Shown here: positions 35,449 to 42,967 of the stretch, one piece after another | Layout: each line of letters starts with the position of its first letter | Position numbering within the stretch: position 1 is the stretch's first letter | Assembly: GCA_012519615.1 (NCBI GenBank) | Contig: JAAYPW010000130.1 | Coordinates: 1 to 42,967, forward strand | DNA: 42,967 bases | Source: Fusobacteriota bacterium | GTDB lineage: Bacteria; Fusobacteriota; Fusobacteriia; Fusobacteriales; JAAYPW01 | Direction: 5' to 3' | Program-made: the position numbers and the translations under genes | The notes under the pieces: generated by a model | Database searches by the model: none | What the model was told of the DNA's origin: nothing | Seen by the model: only the letters and a program-made list of their open reading frames with translations

Positions 35449-36289
35449 TTTTTTCTCCTAATATAATTCTATTAATTTTTTCATAATCTTTCTCGATTAA
35501 TATATTAGAAAAATTGTTTTCTAACATATATTTCTTCACTATCTCATCCTGTCCAATACCTAATTCAAAAACTAATATTCCTCCATTTTTTAAAAAATAA
35601 TTTGCATTTTCTGTAATTTTTTTATAAAAATAATAACCGTTGTCTTCTGCGACTAATGCTAATTTTGGTTCGTGCTTTACTTCTAACATTAAATTTTTAT
35701 AGTCTTCTTCGATTATATATGGTGGATTAGATATAATAACATCAAATTCATTATATTTCACATTTGAAAAAATGTCACTTTGCATAAATTTTATATTTTT
35801 TACATTATTATTATTTTTATTTTTTTCAGAAATTTCTAATGCCTTTTCTGATATATCTACACCTAAAACAACGCTATCTTCTCTCTCTAGTGCTATTGTT
35901 ATTCCAATAGCGCCACTTCCACATCCAATATCTAATATTTTAGGAGATTCTATATTTTCAATTTTTTTTAAAACTAGTTCTACTAGTAATTCTGTTTCAG
36001 GTCTAGGAATTAAAACATTTCTATCTACTTCAAATTTATAACCATAAAATTCTTCATAACCTAAAATATATTGAAAAGGTTCTCTATCTTTTGCACGTCT
36101 AATCAAATTTTTTCTGATTTTATCTATTTCCTCTTTTTTTATCGGTTTATCAAAATTTTGATACAATTCCATTGGTTTCATTTCTAATACATTACCTAAT
36201 ATATATTGAGCAGTTAATCTTGGAGAATCAATTTTATATTTTTCTAAATAATCTATACTCATATTTAAAATATCAATTAATTTTTGCAT
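35432..36289 (-). CDS. prmC: peptide chain release factor N5-glutamine methyltransferase
   Basis: Methylates the Gln of the GGQ motif of release factors; its substrate RF1 is encoded just upstream. 285 residues from ATG 36289. Helical N-terminal domain, RPETELLVE linker, SAM motif DIGCGSGAIGI and catalytic NPPYI. A longer frame reaches TTG 36328 inside prfA but has no ribosome binding site; ATG 36289 lies one base after the prfA stop (TAATATG), typical of coupled translation. Confidence 0.95.
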   Translation of the reverse strand: MQKLIDILNMSIDYLEKYKIDSPRLTAQYILGNVLEMKPMELYQNFDKPIKKEEIDKIRKNLIRRAKDREPFQYILGYEEFYGYKFEVDRNVLIPRPETELLVELVLKKIENIESPKILDIGCGSGAIGITIALEREDSVVLGVDISEKALEISEKNKNNNNVKNIKFMQSDIFSNVKYNEFDVIISNPPYIIEEDYKNLMLEVKHEPKLALVAEDNGYYFYKKITENANYFLKNGGILVFELGIGQDEIVKKYMLENNFSNILIEKDYEKINRIILGEKNVKSI

Positions 36290-36290
36290 A

Positions 36291-37367
36291 TTATTGTACG
36301 CTATTTTGTAATTTCTCTGCTTGATCAAATGTAATTAGTGCATCTATCATCTCATTTAAATCACCATCTAGCATATACTCTAATCTATATATTGTTAGAC
36401 CGATTCTATGATCTGTAACTCTCCCTTGTGGAAAATTATAAGTTCTTATTTTTTCACTTCTCGCTCCTGTTCCAACTTGTAATTTTCTATCTTGATCAAC
36501 TTCTTTTCTTTGCTCTTCCTGCTCTAATTCATATAATTTTGCCATTAAAACTTTCATTGCTTTTTCACGATTTTTTATTTGAGAACGTCCATCTTGACAA
36601 CTAACAACTATACCTGTAGGTAAATGTGTTATACGTACTGCAGAATCGGTCATATTAACGTGTTGTCCGCCTGCTCCGCTTGAACGATAAGTATCTATTT
36701 TTAAATCTTTTGAATCGACAGATTTTAACATCTCAACATCCTCTATTTCAGGTAAAACTGCAACTGTTGTTGTTGAAGTATGTATTCTACCAGATGCTTC
36801 TGTTTCAGGTACTCTTTGTACTCTATGTACTCCGCTTTCAAATTTTAATTTACTATAGGCACCTTTTCCAGCAATACTAAATATTACTTCTTTTAATCCA
36901 CCAACACCAATTTCGTTTATGTCCATAATTTCTAATTTCCAATTATTTCGTTCTGCATAACGCGAATACATTCTAAATAGATCATTCGCAAATAAAGCTG
37001 CTTCATCTCCACCTGCTCCACCTCTAATCTCCATAATAACGTTTTTATCATCATTAGGATCTTTTGGAAGTAATAAAATTTTTAATTCAGCTTCTGTTTT
37101 TTCAATATCATCTTCTAGTATACCCATTTCTTCATGAATCATATCAAGCATATCTTGATCTTTCTCTTTTCTTTGTGCTTCTTTTGCGCCTTCATATTCT
37201 TTTGTAATTTTTTTGTAATAATTATATTTTTCAACAATATCCTCTAATTGTGATAAAGCCTTATTATATTCCATCATCTTTTTAGGGTCAGAAGCAATTT
37301 CTGGTTGTGATAGTTTTTCTGTAATATCATTAGATTTTTTTACAATTTCTTCTAGTTTTGAAAACAT
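36291..37367 (-). CDS. prfA: peptide chain release factor 1
   Basis: Reads UAA and UAG. 358 residues. The stop-codon tripeptide is PET in [14 protein letters not shown] (PxT class, so RF1 rather than RF2), and the catalytic GGQ is in [18 protein letters not shown]-terminal coiled domain with [14 protein letters not shown]. The ATG has no good Shine-Dalgarno sequence. Lies 41 bp after DUF1385 and directly before prmC, a common arrangement. Confidence 0.97.
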   Translation of the reverse strand: MFSKLEEIVKKSNDITEKLSQPEIASDPKKMMEYNKALSQLEDIVEKYNYYKKITKEYEGAKEAQRKEKDQDMLDMIHEEMGILEDDIEKTEAELKILLLPKDPNDDKNVIMEIRGGAGGDEAALFANDLFRMYSRYAERNNWKLEIMDINEIGVGGLKEVIFSIAGKGAYSKLKFESGVHRVQRVPETEASGRIHTSTTTVAVLPEIEDVEMLKSVDSKDLKIDTYRSSGAGGQHVNMTDSAVRITHLPTGIVVSCQDGRSQIKNREKAMKVLMAKLYELEQEEQRKEVDQDRKLQVGTGARSEKIRTYNFPQGRVTDHRIGLTIYRLEYMLDGDLNEMIDALITFDQAEKLQNSVQ

Positions 37368-37408
37368 TTTAGTAAAAAGTCAATAATAAATTATAATTTA
37401 TAATTTAA

Positions 37409-38389
37409 TTAACTTTTTGCCACCTCCTCATTTTTAGTGTGTTTTATTACTTTATCTTCATTATACTTATACGAAATATCAACAGCATTGTCAACTGTTT
37501 CTCCTAAAGCTACTTTTAATGCAACGATACTCACTTCTAATTGTGATTCATCCGGTTCTTTTGTTGTGATTTTTTGTAGATAAAGTCCCGGTGCTGCTAA
37601 TATTTTTATAAATTTATTATCAATATATTTACCTGTAAATCTTTGAAATTCATATGCAATCCCTGCAACCACCGGTAATAATACTATTCTAAGTATAAAT
37701 TTAATTCCTATTGTTTGTAAAAGTGTAGTTTCTGATGTAAGAAATATATCAGGTATAGAAAATACTAAAATACTAATAACCATTACCATAATTAGAAAGC
37801 TTGTCCCACATCTAGGGTGTAATGTAGTATAACCTTTAACATTTTCAATACTTAACTCTTTTTTGTCTTCAAACGCATATATAGATTTATGCTCTGCACC
37901 GTGATATTGAAATACTCTTTTCATATCTGGCATATATGATATTCCAACTATATATACTAAGAAAAATACTAGTCTTAAAATTCCCTCAATAATATTTTCA
38001 ATAATTTTATCTTGTGCAAAAATCCATTTACCTAATAATGATGCAATTAATGAAGGTAATAGCATAAATAAACCTATACTAATAGCAAATGCAAAAATTA
38101 AACTTAATCCTATTTGAAAATCTGTAATTTGTTCCTCTTCCTCTAATTCCGCTTCTTTTGAAGAAAAATTAAGCTCTTTTACTCCCATTAGTAAACTTTG
38201 TATAAGTACAAAAGTGCCTCTTATAAAAGGTATTTTATTTAATGTAGAACTATTTTCTAATACTGTTTTCTTTTTATATACAATTTCTCCATTAGATTTT
38301 CGAACTGCAGTTGCTAAATATTTAGTCCCTCTCATCATTACACCTTCTATTACAGCTTGTCCACCTACATTTACTTTTTTCTCTTTCAT
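37409..38389 (-). CDS. DUF1385 family membrane protein
   Basis: 326 residues. Family signature GGQAVIEGVMMRG at the N-terminus, FIRGTFVLIQSL, several membrane spans (IGLSLIFAFAISIGLFMLL and on), then YHGAEHKSIYAFE, GYTTLHPRCGTSFLI and YEFQRFTGKY. The conserved His/Glu/Cys residues suggest a metal site, but the function is not established. Its position before prfA-prmC is a long-conserved neighbourhood in low-GC bacteria. ATG with AGGGGTG. Confidence 0.95.
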   Translation of the reverse strand: MKEKKVNVGGQAVIEGVMMRGTKYLATAVRKSNGEIVYKKKTVLENSSTLNKIPFIRGTFVLIQSLLMGVKELNFSSKEAELEEEEQITDFQIGLSLIFAFAISIGLFMLLPSLIASLLGKWIFAQDKIIENIIEGILRLVFFLVYIVGISYMPDMKRVFQYHGAEHKSIYAFEDKKELSIENVKGYTTLHPRCGTSFLIMVMVISILVFSIPDIFLTSETTLLQTIGIKFILRIVLLPVVAGIAYEFQRFTGKYIDNKFIKILAAPGLYLQKITTKEPDESQLEVSIVALKVALGETVDNAVDISYKYNEDKVIKHTKNEEVAKS

Positions 38390-38550
38390 AATTTCACCCC
38401 TTTTTATAATAGTGAATATCCATTTAAAATATGATTGTTTTTTATAAATTATACAATTTATCCACTTTTCTTACACTATAAAATCTTTTAAAATTATATC
38501 ATATTTTCATATATTTTTCAAGAAATAATATTTTTATCTAAATTTTATTA

Positions 38551-38579
38551 TAAAAAAAGAGTTTATAAATATAAACTCT
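38551..38579 (-). terminator. terminator overlapping the nadD stop codon
   Basis: AGAGTTTAT and ATAAACTCT (38558-38579) form a 9-bp stem with a 4-nt loop, followed on the minus strand by seven Us. The stop codon of the Nudix-NadD gene is inside the stem. Confidence 0.85.
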
Positions 38580-39726
38580 CCTCTAATATATATTTTTCTA
38601 TTTTTTCTGATATTAATCCATATGTTGTTATTTTATTTTTAATATAATCTCTTACCATAGATGACGAAATATTATTTACAAAATTATCGTGTATTATTTC
38701 GATATTTTTATTATATTTTAATAATAAATTGTCTTTTGCTATTATTTCATTATTTATATTTTCATTTTCCCTTGCATATACTGCAATTTTATATTTTGAT
38801 AATATCTCTTCAGATTTTATCCAGCTACTTACAGTTTTAAGATTATCAGAACCACATATAAAATAAATTTCAGCATCTCCATATTGTTCTTTATAATAAT
38901 TTAATGTATCTATAGTTGGACACCTATTTATTTTATCATTAAAATTACTAATATCATAATTTCCAATGATAATTTTTTCATATCTATCTACCTCAAGTTT
39001 AAGCATATTAATTCTATGTGTCACCGGTAAAATATCTGTTTTATCTTTATACATATATTTATCACTTACAGGTTCAATATATAGTTTGTCAAGTTTTAAA
39101 GAATTAATTGTATGTAACATTATTCTTATGTGGTAATTTGTCACAGGATTAAATGTTCCGCCAAATATTCCAATTTTTTTCTTAGGTATTTGTCTATATA
39201 ATTCGTATGCAAGCAATGTTTTGGCATCTAAAAATGCACCTATTTCTTTTGCTTCTTTATATGAAAAAAATCCCTCATCGATAATTATCTCATTTTCATC
39301 GAGTTTTTTCTCTTTTTTTACAGCATCTTTTTTAAGTCTTCCAGAAAAATAGTGTATTTTTTCTGTACTATATCCAGGTGATACATACGAACTACCTAGA
39401 TCAATAATATTAGTAATATCATCTTTATTATAACCAACTTCCTCCTCTAGCTCTTTTAGGGAATTTTCTAATGGAGTAAGATGATCCTCCAATATCCCTG
39501 CAGGAATTTCCCAAATCTCATCCATTACACCAACTCTAAACTGTTTTACAAGATAAAATTTTGTATAGTTATAATTAAATAAAATTATTGCAGTTGCATC
39601 TTTTTTATTAATATACTCATATTTAAAATTGTCATTTGGATGATTTTTATCTCTTAAATAGTTTATTTTTAAAAATCCCTCATTTACTTTTGTAGTAATC
39701 TCAAATCTTTGCTCTTTATTACACAT
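38563..39726 (-). CDS. Nudix hydrolase-NadD adenylyltransferase fusion
   Basis: 387 residues, two domains. Residues 1-180 are an ADP-ribose-pyrophosphatase-like Nudix domain: FYLVKQFRVG, WEIPAGILE, Nudix box 77-99 with KELEEEVG. The metal-binding EE is kept, but the box has Leu83 for Glu and Lys91 for Arg. Residues 184-387 are nicotinate-nucleotide adenylyltransferase: GIFGGTFNP, then TNYH where NadD has HxGH (Thr196 for the first His, His199 kept), IEPVSDKYMYK, FICGSDNLKTVSSW and ISSSMVRDYI. Links NAD synthesis with breakdown of ADP-ribose or a related nucleotide in one chain. ATG with GGGGGG upstream. Last gene of the DUF896-YdjC-NadD run. Confidence 0.92.
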   Translation of the reverse strand: MCNKEQRFEITTKVNEGFLKINYLRDKNHPNDNFKYEYINKKDATAIILFNYNYTKFYLVKQFRVGVMDEIWEIPAGILEDHLTPLENSLKELEEEVGYNKDDITNIIDLGSSYVSPGYSTEKIHYFSGRLKKDAVKKEKKLDENEIIIDEGFFSYKEAKEIGAFLDAKTLLAYELYRQIPKKKIGIFGGTFNPVTNYHIRIMLHTINSLKLDKLYIEPVSDKYMYKDKTDILPVTHRINMLKLEVDRYEKIIIGNYDISNFNDKINRCPTIDTLNYYKEQYGDAEIYFICGSDNLKTVSSWIKSEEILSKYKIAVYARENENINNEIIAKDNLLLKYNKNIEIIHDNFVNNISSSMVRDYIKNKITTYGLISEKIEKYILEESLYL

Positions 39727-39754
39727 ATTCCCCCCCTTTTTTTTATAATTTATA

Positions 39755-40510
39755 TTAATGTATCCATTTAAAATAGTTATAATTTACAATATTATTCTTT
39801 ATACTTTTATAGAAATCAGTTTGAGTTACTTCAATTAATGCTTCTAACTCTTTCTCTCTCATGTAAGAATATGTAGAATTTTTAATTAAATCATCTGTTA
39901 CATATCCTGGATGTACCATAAATTCGATAATAGATTCTCTATTTTTATATTTATTTATATACTTTTTAAATACTTCTATCGATGGATTATTGAAAAAATC
40001 AGTTATAAGGACATCTGGAGTTTTAATATTTTGAAGACTTGCTTCTAATTTATGCATCTCCGAATTAATTCTTATGGGTAAATTATTTTTTTTTGCAAAA
40101 TTAAAAAATATCTGTTTAAATTTATCCATTGTATGTATATGATGGTGTGAATCAATATGTGATGGTAGATAATTAAAAGAATCTATAAATTTTTTTAATT
40201 GTAAGTTTAATTCATCTATTACTTCATTTAAATCAATTATAGAGCCTATCTCCTCTTTTGATTTAAACTCTCTATATTTATTTGTAATATCAATATAGTT
40301 TTTTCCAATTGGAACTCCTTTTGTTAGATTAAAATGTATACCTATACTAATATCTTTTGCATTTTTAAATAGCTTCACTGCATTATCAAAACCAGGCATA
40401 TTTGTCATTATAGTTGTCGATGATACAATACCTTTTGTATATGATTCATAAATCCCTCTATTTATTTCCTCATTATATCCTAAATCATCCGCATTTATTA
40501 TAATTTTCAT
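39755..40510 (-). CDS. YdjC/ChbG-family carbohydrate deacetylase
   Basis: 251 residues. Metal site: Asp pair in INADDLGYN, GIHFNLTKG, and His cluster in SHIDSHHHIH. HPGYVTDDL near the C-terminus is the usual closing motif. The family deacetylates N-acetylated oligosaccharides such as chitobiose; the substrate here is unknown. GGAGGGGG precedes the ATG. It lies 20 bp after the DUF896 gene and 28 bp before the Nudix-NadD fusion. Confidence 0.93.
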   Translation of the reverse strand: MKIIINADDLGYNEEINRGIYESYTKGIVSSTTIMTNMPGFDNAVKLFKNAKDISIGIHFNLTKGVPIGKNYIDITNKYREFKSKEEIGSIIDLNEVIDELNLQLKKFIDSFNYLPSHIDSHHHIHTMDKFKQIFFNFAKKNNLPIRINSEMHKLEASLQNIKTPDVLITDFFNNPSIEVFKKYINKYKNRESIIEFMVHPGYVTDDLIKNSTYSYMREKELEALIEVTQTDFYKSIKNNIVNYNYFKWIH

Positions 40511-40529
40511 AAATATCCCCCTCCTATCT

Positions 40530-40709
40530 TTATTTTGAAGGTTCGTCTACAAATTCTATATTATCAAGTTGATTTTTAAAATTATTTCTAAATATTTCTA
40601 AATATTTCTTACGTAATTCTGCTTGTCTTATTTTCTCCTCGTCAGTTAATCCCTCATTTGATTTAGATTTTTTTGATAAATAATTTATTTCATTTAATAA
40701 TTCGTCCAT
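40530..40709 (-). CDS. DUF896 (UPF0291/YnzC-like) small protein
   Basis: 59 residues, ATG at 40709 with AGGAGGAG 3-4 nt upstream, TAA at 40532-40530. Starts MDELLNEINYLSKKSKSNEGLTDEEK and continues with RQAELRKKYLE, FRNNF and a FVDEP end, the full pattern of DUF896: a two-helix hairpin with the GLTxEE turn. Function not established; the family includes small SOS- or stress-related proteins in Bacillus. First gene of the YdjC-NadD run. Confidence 0.93.
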   Translation of the reverse strand: MDELLNEINYLSKKSKSNEGLTDEEKIRQAELRKKYLEIFRNNFKNQLDNIEFVDEPSK

Positions 40710-41167
40710 TTCTCCTCCTGTTTTTTATATTAAATTATAAAACATTAAAATCTTCCTTACTTTTTATAATTATTTTTAAAATATATTGATACATATAATA
40801 ATCTTACTCTACTGTTTTTGTTAATAAAAAAATTGTTAATAATTTAATTCCCTGTTTTGAGAATTATTTTACAATGTTCTATTGCTTGATATTTTACTTT
40901 TTTTTAAAATCATATATGTGCGTTTTACTAGAGATATTATCACTATTTTTCAATTTTATTTTCATTTTATTTTCATTTTATTTTTTAAAGTAAGATTCCA
41001 TAAATGTTCTTTATGTATTTAATTATTATTCGTATGTATCATAAATTTTATTTATAGATTTTATTATTTCTATTCAGATATTTATATATTTTTCAATGAA
41101 ATTACTACTATTAATTGTTTTATAATAGAGTTTTTTTACTTTTACTATTTATTTAAAATAAATATTT
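40710..41167. other. gene-free AT-rich stretch with an 11-bp tandem repeat
   Basis: No gene seen. At 40953-40987 there are three copies of ATTTTATTTTC (the last with T in place of C). A TATAAT on the minus strand near 40739 could serve the DUF896 gene, with no good -35. Confidence 0.5.
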
Positions 41168-42403
41168 TTATTTTTTTAAATTTTTAAAATCTTCCCCACT
41201 TGGATTTTGGAAAACACTTAAATCAAATTCATTTATTATTGATAAAATATGATCAAAAATATCGGATTGAATATTTTCATAGTTTGCCCATGCAGTATCT
41301 GATGTAAATGCATATACTTCAATAGGTATCCCATTTTCAGTTAGCTCTAATTGTCTTACTAATAATGTCATATTTTGATTAATAAGAGGATGATTTTTAA
41401 GATATCTAAAGATATATGCTCTAAATGTCCCTAAATTTGTAAGTCTTCTACCATTTACAAAACTACTCATATCAATATGATAATCTTCATTATATTTTTT
41501 TATCTCCTTTTCTTTTTCATTAATATACTCTTTTATATATTCAATTTTTTTAAATCTTTTAAGCATCTCATCATCACAGAATTTTACAGAATGCATATCT
41601 ACTTTCACAGATCTTTTTATTCTTCTACCACCAGATTCACTCATTCCACGCCAGTTTTTAAATGATTCTGTTGTTAAAGCATATACTGGTAATGTTGTTA
41701 TTGTTTTATCCCAGTTTTGAACCTTTATATTTGTGAGGTTTATCTCAATTACATCTCCGTCAGCACCGTATTTTGGTACTTCTATCCAGTCTCCTATTTT
41801 CACCATATTATTTGCAGAAATTTGTATACCAGCCACAAATCCAAGTATAGAATCCTTAAATACTAATAATAATACAGCTGTCATAGCTCCTATTCCACTT
41901 AATAATTTCCATGGTGATTTCCCTATAACATCACCTATAATTATAATTGATCCCAATATTATTATAAACATTTTTAAAACTTGTATATAACTTTTAATCG
42001 GTTTATCTTTTGAAACAGGATATAGATTATATATATCTTCCACAACAGTTAGTAGTGTATTTATTATTATAATTATTAGTAATAATACATATAGATACGA
42101 TACTTTTTGTAAAAAAAGTTGTAATCCACCTTCAAAAAAAAACGAAAAATAGTAAATTATCATTGTTGGTACAATATGACCTATTTTTATAAAAATACCT
42201 CTTTTAAAAAGAATATCATCCCATCTTGTTTTTGTTTTACTAACTAATTTTTTAATATAATTATTTACTAAAAATTTAAAAATTATATTAAATAATATTA
42301 TACTAAATAACATTATAAAAATTACAGTTGCCATTGATAAATAACTAATTACTTCATCACTAAAACTAAATTTATTATACAGTTCACTAAAAAAATATAT
42401 CAT
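41168..42403 (-). CDS. YbdG-type mechanosensitive ion channel (MscS superfamily)
   Basis: 411 residues. Five hydrophobic segments, then the pore helix and beta domain of MscS: LSGIGAMTAVLLLVFKDSILGFVAGIQISANNMVKIGDWIEVP, here given in the order pore, loop and beta entry. NWDKTITTLPVYALTTESFKNWRGM and GGRRIKRS follow. The C-terminal cytoplasmic region has the loop insert (YIKEYINEKEKEI) and LPIEVYAFT-like motif typical of E. coli YbdG (415 residues). Releases solutes at hypo-osmotic shock. ATG with AAGGAGA. Follows the flotillin gene after its terminator. Confidence 0.92.
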   Translation of the reverse strand: MIYFFSELYNKFSFSDEVISYLSMATVIFIMLFSIILFNIIFKFLVNNYIKKLVSKTKTRWDDILFKRGIFIKIGHIVPTMIIYYFSFFFEGGLQLFLQKVSYLYVLLLIIIIINTLLTVVEDIYNLYPVSKDKPIKSYIQVLKMFIIILGSIIIIGDVIGKSPWKLLSGIGAMTAVLLLVFKDSILGFVAGIQISANNMVKIGDWIEVPKYGADGDVIEINLTNIKVQNWDKTITTLPVYALTTESFKNWRGMSESGGRRIKRSVKVDMHSVKFCDDEMLKRFKKIEYIKEYINEKEKEIKKYNEDYHIDMSSFVNGRRLTNLGTFRAYIFRYLKNHPLINQNMTLLVRQLELTENGIPIEVYAFTSDTAWANYENIQSDIFDHILSIINEFDLSVFQNPSGEDFKNLKK

Positions 42404-42425
42404 ATGCTTCTCCTTTTTTTTAATA

Positions 42426-42456
42426 TAAAAAAAGGGGATCTTGAAATCATTCCCCT
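42426..42456 (-). terminator. flotillin gene terminator
   Basis: AGGGGA (42433-42438) pairs with TCCCCT (42451-42456) around a loop that can add AT pairs; a run of seven Us follows on the minus strand. 13 bp after the flotillin stop. Confidence 0.8.
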
Positions 42457-42469
42457 AATTTACATAAAA

Positions 42470-42967
42470 TTATTTTTTATTTGATGTATTAAAGATATCT
42501 TGCTTTCCTTTTAACTTATCTTCAGGGTTTTCTTCTACAACTACTATGTTACTATCTAATTTCTTTTTTCCTAAATAATCTGGTAAATTCATACCCGCCA
42601 TTCCGAATAAATCTTCTAAAGGTGGAATAGATTTTGCAATACCAGATAAGAAGTTTGCTGTAGATGTTTTTTGATTGTCTCCACCGTTACCATTTCCATC
42701 CCATACTGTTACTTTATCAATTTTAATGTTTTTAATTGCTTCTACTTGTGTTTTTACTAATTCTGGTAACTTATCAGCAATCATTAATAATACTGCATTT
42801 TTAGGGTCTGATCCTCCTGCTTCTACTAATTTTTCAAACCCTTCAGCTTGTTTACTTAAAACTTCAAAAATTCCTCTTGCTTCTGCTTCCATTTTAAAGT
42901 AAGTTGCATCTGCTTCCCCTTTTGCATGACGTCTTATTTTTTCAGCTTCAGCTTCTGCATTTATCTC
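42470..42967 (-). CDS. flotillin-like protein, C-terminal part (5' end beyond window)
   Basis: 165 residues to the stop; the frame is open to the right edge, so the start and the SPFH domain are missing. The visible part has the flotillin heptad region (AEAEAEKIRR, KGEADATYFKMEAEARGIFEVLSKQAEGF), LPELVKTQVEAIKNIKIDKVTVWDG, GGDNQKTSTANFLSGIAKSIPPLEDLF and a charged tail ending FNTSNKK. Flotillins organise membrane microdomains. An ATG at 42892 is internal and not the start. Confidence 0.9.
   Translation of the reverse strand, partial: EINAEAEAEKIRRHAKGEADATYFKMEAEARGIFEVLSKQAEGFEKLVEAGGSDPKNAVLLMIADKLPELVKTQVEAIKNIKIDKVTVWDGNGNGGDNQKTSTANFLSGIAKSIPPLEDLFGMAGMNLPDYLGKKKLDSNIVVVEENPEDKLKGKQDIFNTSNKK

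Noticed and set aside
40953-40987. Short tandem repeat as a possible CRISPR or origin iteron array
   Set aside because: Only three 11-bp A/T units without spacers, no neighbouring cas or replication gene.

Overview
The window comes from the chromosome of an AT-rich bacterium (roughly a quarter G+C by eye). It has strong AGGAGG-type ribosome binding sites, frequent TTG and GTG starts, intrinsic terminators with U-tracts, and a HrcA/CIRCE heat-shock operator. The gene content includes lipoproteins, DUF1385-prfA-prmC-queA, a serA/class V aminotransferase pair, rplM-rpsI, DUF896 and a flotillin. It fits a low-GC anaerobe of the Firmicutes/Fusobacteriota kind, and I lean to Fusobacteriota. That is an inference; no rRNA gene is present to settle it. 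No tRNA, rRNA, CRISPR array or intact insertion sequence was seen.

Layout. 1-2963 (minus): purine nucleoside phosphorylase followed by a large HEAT-repeat protein that runs off the left edge. 3000-6150 (plus): a phosphotransferase with an apparent AUU start, then htpG behind a promoter and CIRCE element. 6133-9209 (minus): MurJ-type flippase and a GT4 glycosyltransferase. 9781-12660 (minus): a modular alpha-amylase lipoprotein between two gene-free AT-rich stretches. 13283-16175 (minus): a class V aminotransferase and serA, probably one serine-synthesis operon. 16196-18212: a GNAT-CDF transporter fusion that needs a frameshift at an A7 run, and a CPBP protease. 18241-21767: rplM-rpsI, a leucine-rich repeat protein, alanine racemase and a small unknown protein. 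21793-24667: a Nif11-like small protein, a lipoprotein with InlB-B-like repeats and an unknown protein. 24775-26384: rpiB, a HIT protein and a SpoU methyltransferase.

26539-31313 is the most unusual region. Five minus-strand reading frames look like one operon: an HNH-nuclease-like protein, a glycine-rich membrane segment in the same frame but cut off by a single in-frame TGA, two tandem paralogous coiled-coil membrane proteins, and a CbbX/SpoVK-type AAA+ ATPase whose Walker B aspartate is alanine. The operon has its own promoter with a palindrome over the likely transcription start. I know of no characterised system with this composition. A membrane-anchored nuclease controlled by coiled-coil partners and an AAA+ motor (conflict or defence) is a reasonable hypothesis but is not proven.

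31383-42967 returns to housekeeping: mnmA; YbaB with a structured leader; DUF1385, prfA, prmC, queA and a secreted glucodextranase-C-like protein in a row; DUF896, a YdjC deacetylase and a Nudix-NadD fusion; a YbdG-type mechanosensitive channel; and the C-terminal part of a flotillin cut by the right edge. Two decayed blocks of about 10-bp periodicity lie between the unusual operon and mnmA.

Several starts were moved from the longest open frame to the codon correctly spaced from a Shine-Dalgarno sequence (punA, murJ, alr, mnmA, rpiB, prmC, the lipoprotein and others); the reasons are in the entries.
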